DNA of 64,000 bases from positions 1,736,001 to 1,800,000 of the forward strand of contig NZ_CP073695.1 of assembly GCF_018228765.1 (NCBI RefSeq), written 5' to 3'. The position numbers were made by a program, and so were the translations under genes. The notes under the pieces were generated by a model. The model was not told where the DNA came from. It made no database searches and saw only the letters and a program-made list of their open reading frames with translations. The number at the start of each line of letters is the position of its first letter. Position 1 is the first letter of the stretch. The stretch comes from Halorubrum ruber (GTDB lineage Archaea; Halobacteriota; Halobacteria; Halobacteriales; Haloferacaceae). Shown piece by piece: positions 8,433 to 16,705 of the stretch.

Positions 8433-9616
8433 TCACCGATCGAGGAACGGCGGGATCACGACCTCGGCGCGCTTCTCGTCGCCGCGCACGACGACGCTCA
8501 CCTCGGTGCCGGCGTCGGCGTACGACTCGTGGAGGTACCCGAGCCCGATCGGCTCGTCGAGCGTCGGGCTCATCGTCCCGGAGGTGAGCTTCCCGACGCG
8601 GGTGAGGTCGCCGTCGGTGACCGCGTAGCCGCCGCGGGGCACGCCGCGCTCGCGGAGGCGGACGCCGACGAACTTCTCGTCGACGCCCTGCTCCTTCTGG
8701 GCCTCCAAGGCGTCGCGGCCGACGAACTCCGTGTCGAGCTTCACGACGAAGCCGATCCGCGCCTCGTACGGCGTTCTGGGTTCGTTCTCGGGGTCGAAGT
8801 CCTGTCCGGACAGGAGAAAGCCCATCTCGGTGCGGAGTGTGTCGCGCGCGCCGAGCCCGCACGGCTGCGCCTCGCGCGGCGCGTCGACGAACGCCGTCCA
8901 GACGGCCTCGGCGGCGCCAGCGGGGCACATCACCTCGAAGCCGTCCTCACCGGTGTAACCGGTGCGCGCGACCCAGCTCTCCGTCTGCGCCACCGCCGCC
9001 GCCGTCGCCTCGAACTTCGAGAGGTCGACGACGCGGTCCCGGGGGTGGCCTCGTCGATTGCGTCGGCCGCGTTGGGACCTTGGACCGCGAGCATCGCCCA
9101 GTCGTCGGTGGCGTTCGCGACGGTCGCGTCCAGCTCCCACTCGTCGCGGTGCGCGGTCCAGCGGTCCTCCATCTGTTCGTCGTGGCCCGCGTTCGGCACG
9201 AAGAGGTAGGCGGGGTCGCCGCTCGGCGCGTCCAAGTCGCCGTCGTGGGCGTCCTCGAGGGCCGCGAGCGACGCGGCCGCCTCGCCGGCCGCAGTGCCGT
9301 CGGGGAGCCGGTAGACGACCGTGTCGTCGAGCATCACGCCCTCCTCGTTCGTGATCGCGGCGTACTGGGAGTCGCCGGGGTCGAGCGCGCGCACGTCGTT
9401 GGTCGTGAGCCGGTTCATCAGTTCGGTCGCATCGGGGCCGGCCACCTCTATCTCGCCCATGTGCGAGACGTCGAAGACGCCGACGGACTCGCGGACCGCG
9501 GCGTGTTCGGTCCGGATCGAGTCGAACTCGACCGGCATCTGCCAGCCGCCGAAGTCGGTGAACTTGGCGCCGCGCGCGTCGTGGGCGTCGTGGAGCGGAG
9601 GGAGGCGATCGGTCAT
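8433..9616 (-). CDS. gcvT: Glycine cleavage T protein, aminomethyltransferase (internal frameshift)
   Basis: GcvT takes the aminomethyl group from lipoyl-H protein, releases ammonia and forms 5,10-methylene-THF. From the ATG at 9614-9616 the frame reads the GcvT N-terminus (LHDAHDARGAKFTDFGGWQMP, GVFDVSHMGEIEV, DDTVVYRL, LAVQGPNA). Near 9041-9045 the frame breaks, and the rest (DRVVDLSKF, RTGYTGEDGFEV, GLGARDTLRTEMGFLLSGQD, KLTSGTMSPTLDEPIGLGY) continues one frame over to the stop at 8430-8435. One extra C in the minus-strand CCCCC run rejoins them into about 394 residues. All motifs on both sides are intact, so a sequencing indel is more likely than a true pseudogene. Confidence 0.85.
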
Positions 9617-9757
9617 ATTCGCACCTCGCCCGGACGCGCCTAAGCCTTTGTGGCATCGGGGAACGGGAGCCCCGACGTCGGATCCGGCGGTCGTCAACGA
9701 CTCCGCCGGAGCGACTCGGCCGACAGCCTCAAGCGGTCGCCGGTCCCCGTATCGGGC

Positions 9758-10420
9758 GTGAGCAGCCGTCGCCCCGATCGCACCGGCCTCGTCGCGCCCG
9801 CGGTCGCGGTCCTCCTGATCGCGGTCCTGCTCGGGTCGCTCGTCGGGACGTGGCCGCCGTTCGTCGCTGTCGAGAGCGGCAGCATGGCGCCGGGCGTCGA
9901 GCGCGGCGATCTCGTCGTCGTCACGGCGACCGACCGGGCGCCGTGGGGCGACCTCTCGACCGCCGCCGACCCGGACGCGCCGACGCGCCTCGGCGGGACG
10001 GGGGACGTGGTCGTCTACACGGTTCCGGGCGCCGGGGGGAGACCGGTGTTCCACCGACTGGCGTTCCCCGTCGACGCCGGCGAGGACTGGACGGAGCGGG
10101 CCGACCCGGCGCTGCTTTCCGGCGACTGCGCGGAGCTTTCGACCTGTCCCGCGCCGTACGACGGGTACGTCACGTACGGCGACGCGAACGAGCTGTACGA
10201 CCAGAGCGCGGGCATCGCGCCGGTCGTCCCCGACGAGTGGATCGCCGGCAAGGCGCTGTTCGCGGTGCCGAACCTCGGCTGGGTCCGGGTGGGGATCGAC
10301 GCGGCGGCCGCGCGGTACGGCGGGGTCGCGACCGGCGTCGTCCTCGTGGGCGGCGCGGGACTCGCGGGGGGCGTCGGCGCGCTGCTTTTGGGGCGATTTC
10401 AGCGGAAGAGACGGCGATGA
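9758..10420 (+). CDS. Signal peptidase I, archaeal Sec11-like (S26B)
   Basis: 220 residues from a GTG at 9758. The frame is open to 9650, but the upstream part is polar and precedes the expected start (MSSRRPDRTG then a 20-residue helix). The enzyme removes signal peptides from Sec- and Tat-exported proteins at the membrane. The catalytic Ser is in VESGSMAPG (about residue 42), and the His replacing the bacterial Lys is in PVFHRL (about 99), as in eukaryotic and archaeal Sec11-type peptidases. The Asp-containing GD-x-N-like region appears as VTYGDANELYDQS. A second membrane helix lies near the C-terminus, followed by basic residues RFQRKRRR. Haloarchaea often have more than one such peptidase. 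Confidence 0.85.
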   Translation: MSSRRPDRTGLVAPAVAVLLIAVLLGSLVGTWPPFVAVESGSMAPGVERGDLVVVTATDRAPWGDLSTAADPDAPTRLGGTGDVVVYTVPGAGGRPVFHRLAFPVDAGEDWTERADPALLSGDCAELSTCPAPYDGYVTYGDANELYDQSAGIAPVVPDEWIAGKALFAVPNLGWVRVGIDAAAARYGGVATGVVLVGGAGLAGGVGALLLGRFQRKRRR

Positions 10421-10442
10421 ACCGGTGCGGTAGCAACGACGG

Positions 10443-10850
10443 GATATTTAAATAGTCGCTCACCGCAGCAGAGTTCACTTATAAACGTGGTGCGGTCGGC
10501 GCGCGCCTCCGAGCGGCCGCCATCGGCGGCCGCGAGGAGCGCGTGCGAGGGAGTCGCGACCGAAGGGAGCGACGAGGCTGGGGAGGTGTGAGGTGCGGTG
10601 CTGTGCGTTCCCGCGAGCGAAGCGAGCGGGAGCACGGAAGTCGCAGCCCGCGCAGCGAAGCGAGCAGGAACGTCTTCCGGAGGGGCGGGACTCAAAGGGG
10701 CAGCCGGGAGGCGGGCGCAGGCGACGCAAGCACCGCAGCGAAGGAACGTAGTGACTGAGCGAGGAGCGCAGCGAGCGTGCGCCCGCCTCCCGGCTGGGGC
10801 TTTGGAGGTGTTCTCCTACAGAAGACAGTGATTCGTTTATAAATAAACGA
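10443..10850 (+). repeat. Five-copy structured element, copy B
   Basis: Fills the 10421-10913 gap between convergent genes. It starts with an AT-rich ATATTTAAATAG stretch, then TTATAAAC (10479-10486) and TGCGGTCGGCGCG. A perfect 9-bp hairpin GCGGCCGCC-ATC-GGCGGCCGC follows, then the second stem GTCGC (10553-10557)/GCGAC (10569-10573), the GAGGCTGGGGAGGTGTGAGG box, a copy-specific insert of about 70 bases, GGGACTCAAAGGGGCAG, the long hairpin and CTGGGGCTTTGGAG (to 10807). It ends in TTTATAAATAAAC. The arms differ in sequence from copies A/D but remain complementary. Confidence 0.85.
10693..10804 (+). ncRNA. Candidate structured RNA core, copy B long hairpin
   Basis: 112 bases. CAAAG-GGG-CAG opens at 10693. 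The 19-base arm CAGCCGGGAGGCGGGCGCA is perfectly complementary to the arm before GGG-CTTTG at 10800-10804. The loop starts with the shared GGCGACGCAAGCACCG and ends with GAGGAGCGCAGCGAGCG. It lacks the two extra hairpins of copies A and D. Confidence 0.45.
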
Positions 10851-10913
10851 CTGAGACTTCGGAGCCGGTCGTCGTCGATCCGCGACGTATCGAATCGAAC
10901 TCGACTCCCAGTG

Positions 10914-11540
10914 CTACTGCGTCGAAGAGGTTTCGGCAGTCGTCTCGTCCTCGTCGCTCACGGACTCGCTCTTCGTATCGCCGTCGAGCGTCACGGAGCC
11001 GTTCGCGGCGTTCCGGAGCGCGTCCGAGCGGCCGAACTCGCCGGGCGCGATGGCGAGCGTCCGGATCCCGTAGCCGTTCGCGGTCTCGACGACCGGCTTG
11101 AAATCCGTGTCGCGGGAGGCGATCGCGAGGGTGTCCATCCGGCCTTCGGCCGCGAACCGCGCGGCGTCGACCGCGAGCTTCACGTCCACGTCGCCGCTCG
11201 TGATCACGACCTCGAAGCCGCGGGCCTCCGCGGCCTGGATCAGCCCCGGCGTCGCGTGTTCGTCGAGGTAGAGCCGCGTGGTCACCAGCGGGCCCTCCGC
11301 CTCGCCGGCCCGCCGCACGTCGTCGAGGTCGACGTCGAACTCCTCGCGCAACACGTTCGGGCCGTCGACGAACAGCGCCACGCCGCCGGCGTCTACGTCC
11401 GTGACGCCGCCCGGCCCAATTTCCTCCTCCGGCCCGGCTTCGCCGTCCACGTTCGGCTCGGCGTCTGCGCTCGGCTCGGCGTTCGCGTTCGGCTCTGCGT
11501 CGGCGGTCGGCTCGCTCTCCGGCCCGTCGCCTCGGTCCAT
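10914..11540 (-). CDS. NYN-domain (LabA/DUF88-like) putative RNase
   Basis: 208 residues from the ATG at 11538-11540. Residues 1-50 are an acidic tail with an imperfect repeated ADAEPNA/ADAEPNV unit. Residues 52-180 form a NYN domain, a PIN-like nuclease fold: VALFVDGPNVL (Asp 59), GDVDVKLAVD (about 116-125) and ASRDTDFKPVVE (141-152) give the acidic residues expected to bind metal. Such proteins are predicted RNA-cutting enzymes; the substrate is unknown. The C-terminus is again acidic and Ser/Thr-rich. The gene diverges from the small gene at 11715, with a 174-bp gap that holds an inverted repeat CGGTC-AC-GACCG at 11652-11663. Confidence 0.75.
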   Translation of the reverse strand: MDRGDGPESEPTADAEPNANAEPSADAEPNVDGEAGPEEEIGPGGVTDVDAGGVALFVDGPNVLREEFDVDLDDVRRAGEAEGPLVTTRLYLDEHATPGLIQAAEARGFEVVITSGDVDVKLAVDAARFAAEGRMDTLAIASRDTDFKPVVETANGYGIRTLAIAPGEFGRSDALRNAANGSVTLDGDTKSESVSDEDETTAETSSTQ

Positions 11541-11714
11541 GGCGGGCCTTCGCCGTCGCCGGAGATAGGTATGGTGATTCCGCTTAACGGCGGGTCGCGG
11601 CGCCGCCCGATCGTTTCGGGACTCCAATACCTTATATCGATATTACGACTTCGGTCACGACCGTAGTGAATATACGGAGATTTGAAGTATGGTGTCCAGC
11701 AATAACGGGATAAG

Positions 11715-11969
11715 ATGTCACAATCGAACGCGTACACCGTCATTTCCGCACAGAACGATCACGATTGTACCACGGTACGTGCCCATCCGCGCAACGAGAC
11801 GTACCACGTCGTCGAGTACGCCGACGAGGACGCCCGCGAGCGCGTCGCGGACCTGCCGGTGGGCTCGGTCGTGAAGATGGAGCTGTCGCGCGCGGGCCGC
11901 CGGAGCAACGTCTGGCGCGCCGAGTCGGTCCGGACCGCACAGACCGACGGTGGGGTGAGTGAGGCGTAG
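11715..11969 (+). CDS. Small conserved haloarchaeal protein, unknown function
   Basis: 84 residues starting MSQSNAYTVISAQND. The core TTVRAHPRNETYHVVEYADEDARERVADLPVGSVVKMELSRAGRRSNVWRAE reads as a compact beta-rich domain. I recall similar short proteins in many haloarchaea but cannot assign a function. It has no signal peptide, membrane helix or metal-binding cysteine cluster (one Cys only). Upstream DNA is AT-rich (CTTATATCGATATTACG near 11632-11648 and AATATACGG near 11669), consistent with an active promoter. Copy C of the repeat element follows it. Confidence 0.6.
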   Translation: MSQSNAYTVISAQNDHDCTTVRAHPRNETYHVVEYADEDARERVADLPVGSVVKMELSRAGRRSNVWRAESVRTAQTDGGVSEA

Positions 11970-12051
11970 ATCAAGTAATTCTCGATATAGAATTCGGAAT
12001 CTACCGACGGTCTCCGCGATAACTGATCGACTACGCTACGGAGAACACCTC

Positions 12052-12113
12052 CAAAGCCCCAGCTGCTCAGTTATAAATGTCTGATCGCAGATCGACGGTG
12101 AATACCTCCAAAG
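12052..12113 (-). repeat. Tail module of copy C, about 57-bp period
   Basis: CAAAGCCCCAG occurs at 12052 and again at 12109, 57 bases apart, with TTATAAATG between them at 12071-12079. The same 57-base spacing and TATA-like box recur in the copy E tail at 59731-59900, which shows this is a defined repeat unit. Confidence 0.65.
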
Positions 12114-12220
12114 CCCCAGTCGCGAGGACGGCGCACGCTCGCTGCGCTCCTCAGTCGCTCGTTTCACTCGCTCCTTCCGGTGCTTACGTCGCCTGCGCCG
12201 TCCTCGCGACTGCCCCTTTG
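12109..12220 (-). ncRNA. Candidate structured RNA core, copy C long hairpin
   Basis: 112 bases, the same length as in copy B. On the minus strand CAAAG-GGG then CAGTCGCGAGGACGGCGCA pairs without mismatch to the 19-base arm before GGG-CTTTG. The arm sequence differs from A, B and D at many positions, and each change is matched on the other side. Confidence 0.45.
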
Positions 12221-12385
12221 AGTCCCGCCCCGCACAGCGACCGCACCTCACGCCTCCCCAGCCTCGCCGCTCGCTCCCTTCGGTCGCTCGCGGCATCCCT
12301 CGCACGCGCTCCTCGCGCCCTGTCGGGCGCTCGGAGGCGCGCGCCACGGCACATTTTAAATCCGAAAAACGGCCGCTCGTCTCGT

Positions 12386-14176
12386 TTATAAGTCTCGCGT
12401 GAGCCGCGGGTTCGTCACCGCGCCGTCGGCGGCGGAGGCGAAGTCGCGGCCGTACTTCGCGAGGATGCCGCCCTCGTACGGCGGTTCGGGCGCGTCCCAC
12501 GCCTCGCGGCGCTCGTCGAGCTCCTCGTCGGAGAGGTCTACCGTCAGGTCGCGCTCGGGGATGTCGACCGTGACGTGGTCGCCGTCCTCGATGAGGCCGA
12601 TCGGCCCGCCGACGGCGGCCTCGGGCGCGACGTGGCCGATCATCGGGCCGCGGGTGGCGCCCGAGAAGCGGCCGTCGGTGAGCAGCGCCACGTCGTCCTC
12701 GTGGCCCGCGCCGACGACCGCGGCGGTGACGCCGAGCATCTCGCGCATCCCGGGCCCGCCGCGGGGCCCCTCGTTGCGGATGACGATCACGTCGCCGGAC
12801 TCGATGCCGCCCGACTGGACGTACTCCATCGCGTCCTCCTCGTTCTCGAACACGCGGGCGGGGCCCTCGTGGTAGAACTCGTCGTCGCCGGTCACCTTCA
12901 GCACCGAGCCGTCCGGCGCGAGGTTCCCGTCGAGGATCTTGATGGCGCCCTCCTCCTCCTTCGGCTCGTCGACGGAGTAGAGGAAGTCCGCCTCAATCTC
13001 GTCGTCGGCCGGCAGGTCGCCCTGTTCTTCCAGCTCCGCGATCTCCTCGGCGAGCGTCCGGCCGGTCACGGTCATCGCGTCGCCGTGGAGCAGGTCGGCC
13101 TCCAGCAGGCGCCGGAGCACGACCGGCACGCCGCCGACCTCGTGGAGGTCGTTCATCACGCGGCTCCCGCCGGGCTGGAGGTCCGCGATCTTCGGCGTCC
13201 GCCGCGAGATCTCGTCGAAGTCCTCGATCGAGAGGTCGACGTCGGCCTCGCCCGCGAGCGCGAGCAGGTGGAGCACCGCGTTCGTCGAGCCGCCCATCGC
13301 GGTCTGGACCGCGATCGCGTTCTCGAACGACTCCCGCGAGAGGATGTCGGAGGGGCGGCGGTCGTTCTCGATGCAGTCCATCGCGAGCTCGCCCGCGCGC
13401 TCCGCGACCGCGTAGCGCGCCTCGTCCTCGGCGGGCGGCGAGGCGGATCCGAGCGGCGCTAACCCGAGCGCCTCCGAGAGCGACGCCATCGTGTTCGCCG
13501 TGAACATCCCGCCGCACGACCCCGCGCCGGGGCAGGCGTTGCGCTCCAAGTCGTCGAGCTCGTTGGCCTCCATGTCGCCCTGCGCGTACGTCCCGACGCC
13601 CTCGAACACCTGGACGATAGTCACGTCGCGCCCGTCGTGTTGCCCGGGCATGATCGAGCCGCCGTAGAGGAAGACGCTCGGGAGGTCCGTCCGGATCGCG
13701 GCCATCATCATCCCGGGGAGGTTCTTGTCGCAGCCCGCGACGGTCACCAGCGCGTCCATCCGCTCGCCGAAGGAGACGAGCTCGACGGAGTCGGCGATGA
13801 CCTCCCGCGAGATGAGGCTCGCCTTCATCCCCTCCGTCCCCATCGAGATGGCGTCGGAGATGGTGATCGTCCCGAACTCGATGGGCATCCCGCCGGCGGC
13901 GTCGATCCCGTCGAGCGCGGCGTCCGCCACGTCGTCGAGGTGGACGTTACACGGCGTGATGTCGGCCGCCGGGTTCGGCACGCCGATGATGGGCGAGGAG
14001 AGGTCCTCGTCGTCGAACCCCATCGCGCGGAACATCGCGCGGTGCGGCGCCTTGTCCGGCCCCTCGGTCACCTCGCGGCTCCGCAGCTCCTCGCCTTTCC
14101 CGCCGGCGAATCGGTCCGTGTCCTCCCGGCGACGACGGCGCTCGTCATCGTCGGATCTTGGCTGCTGTTCGCTCAT
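12386..14176 (-). CDS. ilvD: Dihydroxy-acid dehydratase
   Basis: 596 residues. IlvD removes water from 2,3-dihydroxy-acids to give the 2-keto acids for valine, isoleucine, leucine and pantothenate. Iron-sulfur and active-site motifs are present: [58 protein letters not shown] and [17 protein letters not shown]. The first 35 residues are a charged haloarchaeal extension ([15 protein letters not shown]). The final codons TTA TAA lie inside the TATA-like box that begins repeat copy C, so the gene end and the element overlap. No other ilv gene is nearby. Confidence 0.93.
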   Translation of the reverse strand: MSEQQPRSDDDERRRRREDTDRFAGGKGEELRSREVTEGPDKAPHRAMFRAMGFDDEDLSSPIIGVPNPAADITPCNVHLDDVADAALDGIDAAGGMPIEFGTITISDAISMGTEGMKASLISREVIADSVELVSFGERMDALVTVAGCDKNLPGMMMAAIRTDLPSVFLYGGSIMPGQHDGRDVTIVQVFEGVGTYAQGDMEANELDDLERNACPGAGSCGGMFTANTMASLSEALGLAPLGSASPPAEDEARYAVAERAGELAMDCIENDRRPSDILSRESFENAIAVQTAMGGSTNAVLHLLALAGEADVDLSIEDFDEISRRTPKIADLQPGGSRVMNDLHEVGGVPVVLRRLLEADLLHGDAMTVTGRTLAEEIAELEEQGDLPADDEIEADFLYSVDEPKEEEGAIKILDGNLAPDGSVLKVTGDDEFYHEGPARVFENEEDAMEYVQSGGIESGDVIVIRNEGPRGGPGMREMLGVTAAVVGAGHEDDVALLTDGRFSGATRGPMIGHVAPEAAVGGPIGLIEDGDHVTVDIPERDLTVDLSDEELDERREAWDAPEPPYEGGILAKYGRDFASAADGAVTNPRLTRDL

Positions 14177-14262
14177 ACTCGACCCTGTCGCTCGGGGCTC
14201 TTAAACGACCGCGTCGGGGCGAGGGTTGCTCGGTAGTGCGAACTGGTTCGGGGCGGACAGGA

Positions 14263-15345
14263 TCACCACTCGCCTGTGAAATCTATGTCGACACCACAGG
14301 CGTCGGCGAAATTGCGGAGATGGCGTTTTTTGTCGCGTTTATTTAAAGATGTGTAGACGTAGTAGTCGTCACCGACCTGCCGGTACGTTCGCATCTCGTC
14401 GCCGTTCGGGTGGTTTGGCTCGTCGTTCAGCATCGCGATTTTCTGTCCGGGAACGTACGGAAGTGGCGCGTACGCATCGATCAGGCCGTGATTTTCGATG
14501 AGGAGATCCACGGTCTCCTCCATAACGTCTGACTGGCTCTCACCGCTGACGAACGTTGACCCAGTTCCGGTGATGAGTTCCACGACGTACGATCCAGATG
14601 CGTCCGACGGTCCGGTGGTCTCCACGGGGTCTGACGACTGGATATCAGCTTCACCGTCCACTCGACTGTCACTCTGATCTCGTTCCAATTCCGCGATCAG
14701 ATCGTCGACGAGCGTCTTCGACAGCGACTCAGCCGGTTGGGAGACAACTTCGCCGACTCGATCGACGACCGTCTCACGGATCGAATCCGCGATGTCGTCC
14801 TTCTCTTCGGACAGCGTCGAAATCGCTTGCCGTCGCCGCTCCACTCGCTGATAAATCTCCGTCGAGGCGCCCGACTGAATCGAATCCTTCGAGAGCGCGG
14901 CGAGCATCCAATCGTTCGCGGTGAGGTCGGCGAGATCGGATTCTCCGAGACGTTCAACGTCAGGGGTAGCGCCGTCTTTTTTAAGTCGAAACACGGCGAA
15001 CGTCTTTCCGTTCGTGAGCAGTCCCCAGTCAACCCACTCCTGTCGCATGTAGCTCCGTAGTTGGTTGGCGTGCGCGTCGGTAATCGTCGTGTCACAGCCT
15101 TTCGCTTCGACGAACAGCGACGGAGATCCGTCGGCGAACAGCGCGTAGTCGACCTTCTTCTTTGAAGACCCCATCTGGACCGAGTATTCCATCTCGATTT
15201 CCGTGGAGTAGAAGTCCCATCCGAGAACATCCCTTATAAATGGATCAATCAGTCGAGACCGCGTGTTCTGCTCGTCCATTTGCGGAGACGACTCGACGAG
15301 CGACAGAGAGCGTTCGACGTAGTCCGACACCGTCTCCTCGTCCAT
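14263..15345 (-). CDS. PD-(D/E)XK nuclease-like protein (type I restriction HsdR N-terminal type)
   Basis: 360 residues from the ATG at 15343-15345; a GTG at 15369 is an alternative. Residues about 25-125 fit the HsdR N-terminal nuclease fold: RLIDPFIRDVLGWDF, then KKKVDYALF (Asp 66), and SLFVEAKG (Glu 80, Lys 82), the D...ExK catalytic pattern, followed by YMRQEWVDWGLLTNGKTFAVFRL. A coiled, charged middle leads to a separate C-terminal domain (about 240-360; LPYVPGQKIAMLNDEPNHP, YYVYTSL). There is no helicase or methylase domain, so it is not a complete type I enzyme. Base composition is clearly more AT-rich than its neighbours, suggesting transfer. Function is unknown; DNA repair or defence are both possible. 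Confidence 0.7.
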   Translation of the reverse strand: MDEETVSDYVERSLSLVESSPQMDEQNTRSRLIDPFIRDVLGWDFYSTEIEMEYSVQMGSSKKKVDYALFADGSPSLFVEAKGCDTTITDAHANQLRSYMRQEWVDWGLLTNGKTFAVFRLKKDGATPDVERLGESDLADLTANDWMLAALSKDSIQSGASTEIYQRVERRRQAISTLSEEKDDIADSIRETVVDRVGEVVSQPAESLSKTLVDDLIAELERDQSDSRVDGEADIQSSDPVETTGPSDASGSYVVELITGTGSTFVSGESQSDVMEETVDLLIENHGLIDAYAPLPYVPGQKIAMLNDEPNHPNGDEMRTYRQVGDDYYVYTSLNKRDKKRHLRNFADACGVDIDFTGEW

Positions 15346-15422
15346 CTTTCCGAAATCTCTGGTGCGCACCCTCTTAAAAGTGAAACGTTGCTAACCGTTC
15401 AGGCGACAGCGGAGGAATACTG

Positions 15423-15731
15423 TCACGGAATCTCGTCCATGTCTTCCGTTTGTATCTCTTCCAAGCGTTCCTCGCCGTACTCACCGTCTGCGTTTTTGTG
15501 GTGTCGGTGGAGTCGGTACGCGGCTTGGAGTCGTTCTTTGTCATCGGTGATTGTCCAATACAACTCCTTGTGACGGACGAAGTCACGCTCTTATAATCGA
15601 GAAAGGATCGCACTGACCGCGTCCGTATCCAGATCGAGTCGATCGGCGATCGTCGCCCCCTTCCACGCACGATCGTCGTTTTCGTCGAGGAACAGTACGA
15701 CCTGTTCGGTAGTATTCTGTACTTCGTCCAT
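15423..15731 (-). pseudogene. Winged-helix DNA-binding protein with in-frame stop
   Basis: From the ATG at 15729-15731 a 46-residue frame (MDEVQNTTEQ..., with KGATIADRLDLDTDAVSAILSRL, a helix-turn-helix) stops at TAA (15591-15593). The very same frame continues after the stop for 55 sensible residues: ERDFVRHKELYWTITDDKERLQ, then AAYRLHRHHKNADGEYGEERLEE and a stop at 15423-15425. The joined product would be a MarR-like winged helix of about 102 residues. A nonsense change, for example in an AAA or CTC codon turned into TAA beside TTA, best explains this. Codon use is AT-rich, like the adjacent nuclease-like gene, so both may have arrived together. Confidence 0.6.
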
Positions 15732-15739
15732 AGAGAGGT

Positions 15740-16132
15740 TCAAACCCGCGCCTTCAGTTCCACCCGGTAGCCGAACGGGTCTCGGACGTACACCGCGCCG
15801 GCTTCGCCGGTCGCGCCGAGCGGCGAGTCGAGCGTCTTCTCGACTTCCACGCCGGCCTCGGCCAGCTCGGCCTCGATCTCGTCGACCGACTCCTCGACGA
15901 CGACCGCGACGTGGTCGTAGTTCGTCTTCGTCGGCCGCTCGAACTCGTCGGTCGGCCAGAGGTGGATCACGGCGGTCGCCGAGAGCCGCACGTCGAAGAA
16001 CGGCTTCTCGTCGGCCGCGTACAGCGCGTCCTCGATGCCGAAGCCGAGCCGCTCGCCGTAGAACTCGCGGGCGTCGTCGGCGCCGTCCGCGGGGATCCGG
16101 AGGTTGACGTGGTCGATGTGGCGTGCCTTCAC
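15740..16132 (-). CDS. Glyoxalase/bleomycin-resistance (VOC) family protein
   Basis: 130 residues from a GTG at 16130-16132 (KARHIDHVNLRIPAD is a normal VOC start). Paired beta-alpha-beta-beta units are seen as HIDHVNLRIPADGADDAREFYGERLGF and YDHVAVVVEESVDEIEAELAEAG, ending YVRDPFGYRVELKA. Likely metal ligands are His in the first strand, His in AVIHLWP, His in YDHVAVV and Glu in RVELK. VOC proteins include isomerases, dioxygenases and resistance proteins; the substrate cannot be named. The high GC and acidic profile match the host, unlike the two genes next to it. Confidence 0.8.
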   Translation of the reverse strand: MKARHIDHVNLRIPADGADDAREFYGERLGFGIEDALYAADEKPFFDVRLSATAVIHLWPTDEFERPTKTNYDHVAVVVEESVDEIEAELAEAGVEVEKTLDSPLGATGEAGAVYVRDPFGYRVELKARV

Positions 16133-16276
16133 GCCCGCCCGTTCGGCGGCCGGGCGCAAAAGTCGTGCGGGGAGAAGCGACGCTCGCTCCCGCCGTTCGC
16201 CGGCGCCGATCTGCGGACGACCGACGCGTTCGACGACGGCGGAGCGGCGTCTCACGGCCTGCGAACGGCCGCGGCG

Positions 16277-16286
16277 TATTTAAATA
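16277..16286 (+). promoter_or_regulatory. TATA box for the SHOCT gene
   Basis: TATTTAAATA, an ideal haloarchaeal TATA element, lies about 27 bp before the ATG at 16307, so the message is probably leaderless. Confidence 0.6.
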
Positions 16287-16306
16287 CAGAAATGTAACTA
16301 CCACAC

Positions 16307-16693
16307 ATGATAGCCTTCGACAGCGTCGCCGTCACCCCGCTGATGGGCGGCATGGCCGGGTCGGGAATGGCAGGCGGGATGATGGGGGGTGGGACGGGCG
16401 GCGCGATGTTCGTCTTTCCCCTCGTCGCGCTGTTCGCCGTCGCGGCGCTGCTCGTCGCGGGCGTCCTCGGCGCCAAGCTCCTCGCGAGCGAGTCCGACGA
16501 CGGCTCGGACCCGAGCGAACCCGACGAGGCGCCGGTCGAGCGCCTCAAGCGACGGTACGCCGAGGGCGAGCTCACGGAGGCGGAGTTCGAGCGGGCGCTG
16601 GAGCGCGAACTGGAGCGCGAGGGCACCGGCGGAACCGATGCGGGGTCACGGGCGGAGACGGAGTCGACCGGAGAAGCCGCGCGGGCCGGGTGA
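16307..16693 (+). CDS. SHOCT-domain membrane protein
   Basis: 128 residues. The N-terminus is Gly/Met-rich (MAGSGMAGGMMGGGTGG), followed by a single strong membrane helix (about 35-58, FVFPLVALFAVAALLVAGVLG). After an acidic linker, VERLKRRYAEGELTEAEFERALERE at about 76-101 is a clear SHOCT motif, a short helical C-terminal module thought to aid oligomerisation. The protein is likely anchored with SHOCT in the cytoplasm. Function is unknown. It converges on purQ with a 12-bp gap. Confidence 0.8.
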   Translation: MIAFDSVAVTPLMGGMAGSGMAGGMMGGGTGGAMFVFPLVALFAVAALLVAGVLGAKLLASESDDGSDPSEPDEAPVERLKRRYAEGELTEAEFERALERELEREGTGGTDAGSRAETESTGEAARAG

Positions 16694-16705
16694 GCGAGGG
16701 GCGGG

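Larger units (their letters stand above)
12040..12394 (-). repeat. Five-copy structured element, copy C
   Basis: Minus-strand copy that fills the 11970-12385 gap. Read on the minus strand it begins with CTTATAAA (12386-12393, which also contains the ilvD stop codon), a second box TTTAAAAT (12354-12361), then the GCGCGCGCCTCC/GGAGCGCGTGC helix, the GCCGC/GCGGC stem, GAGGCTGGGGAGGCGTGAGG, GGGACTCAAAGGGGCAG and the long hairpin. It ends with CTGGGGCTTTGGAGG, then one tail module with its own TTTATAA and a second CTGGGGCTTTGGAGG at 12047-12062. Convergent genes flank it. Confidence 0.85.
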
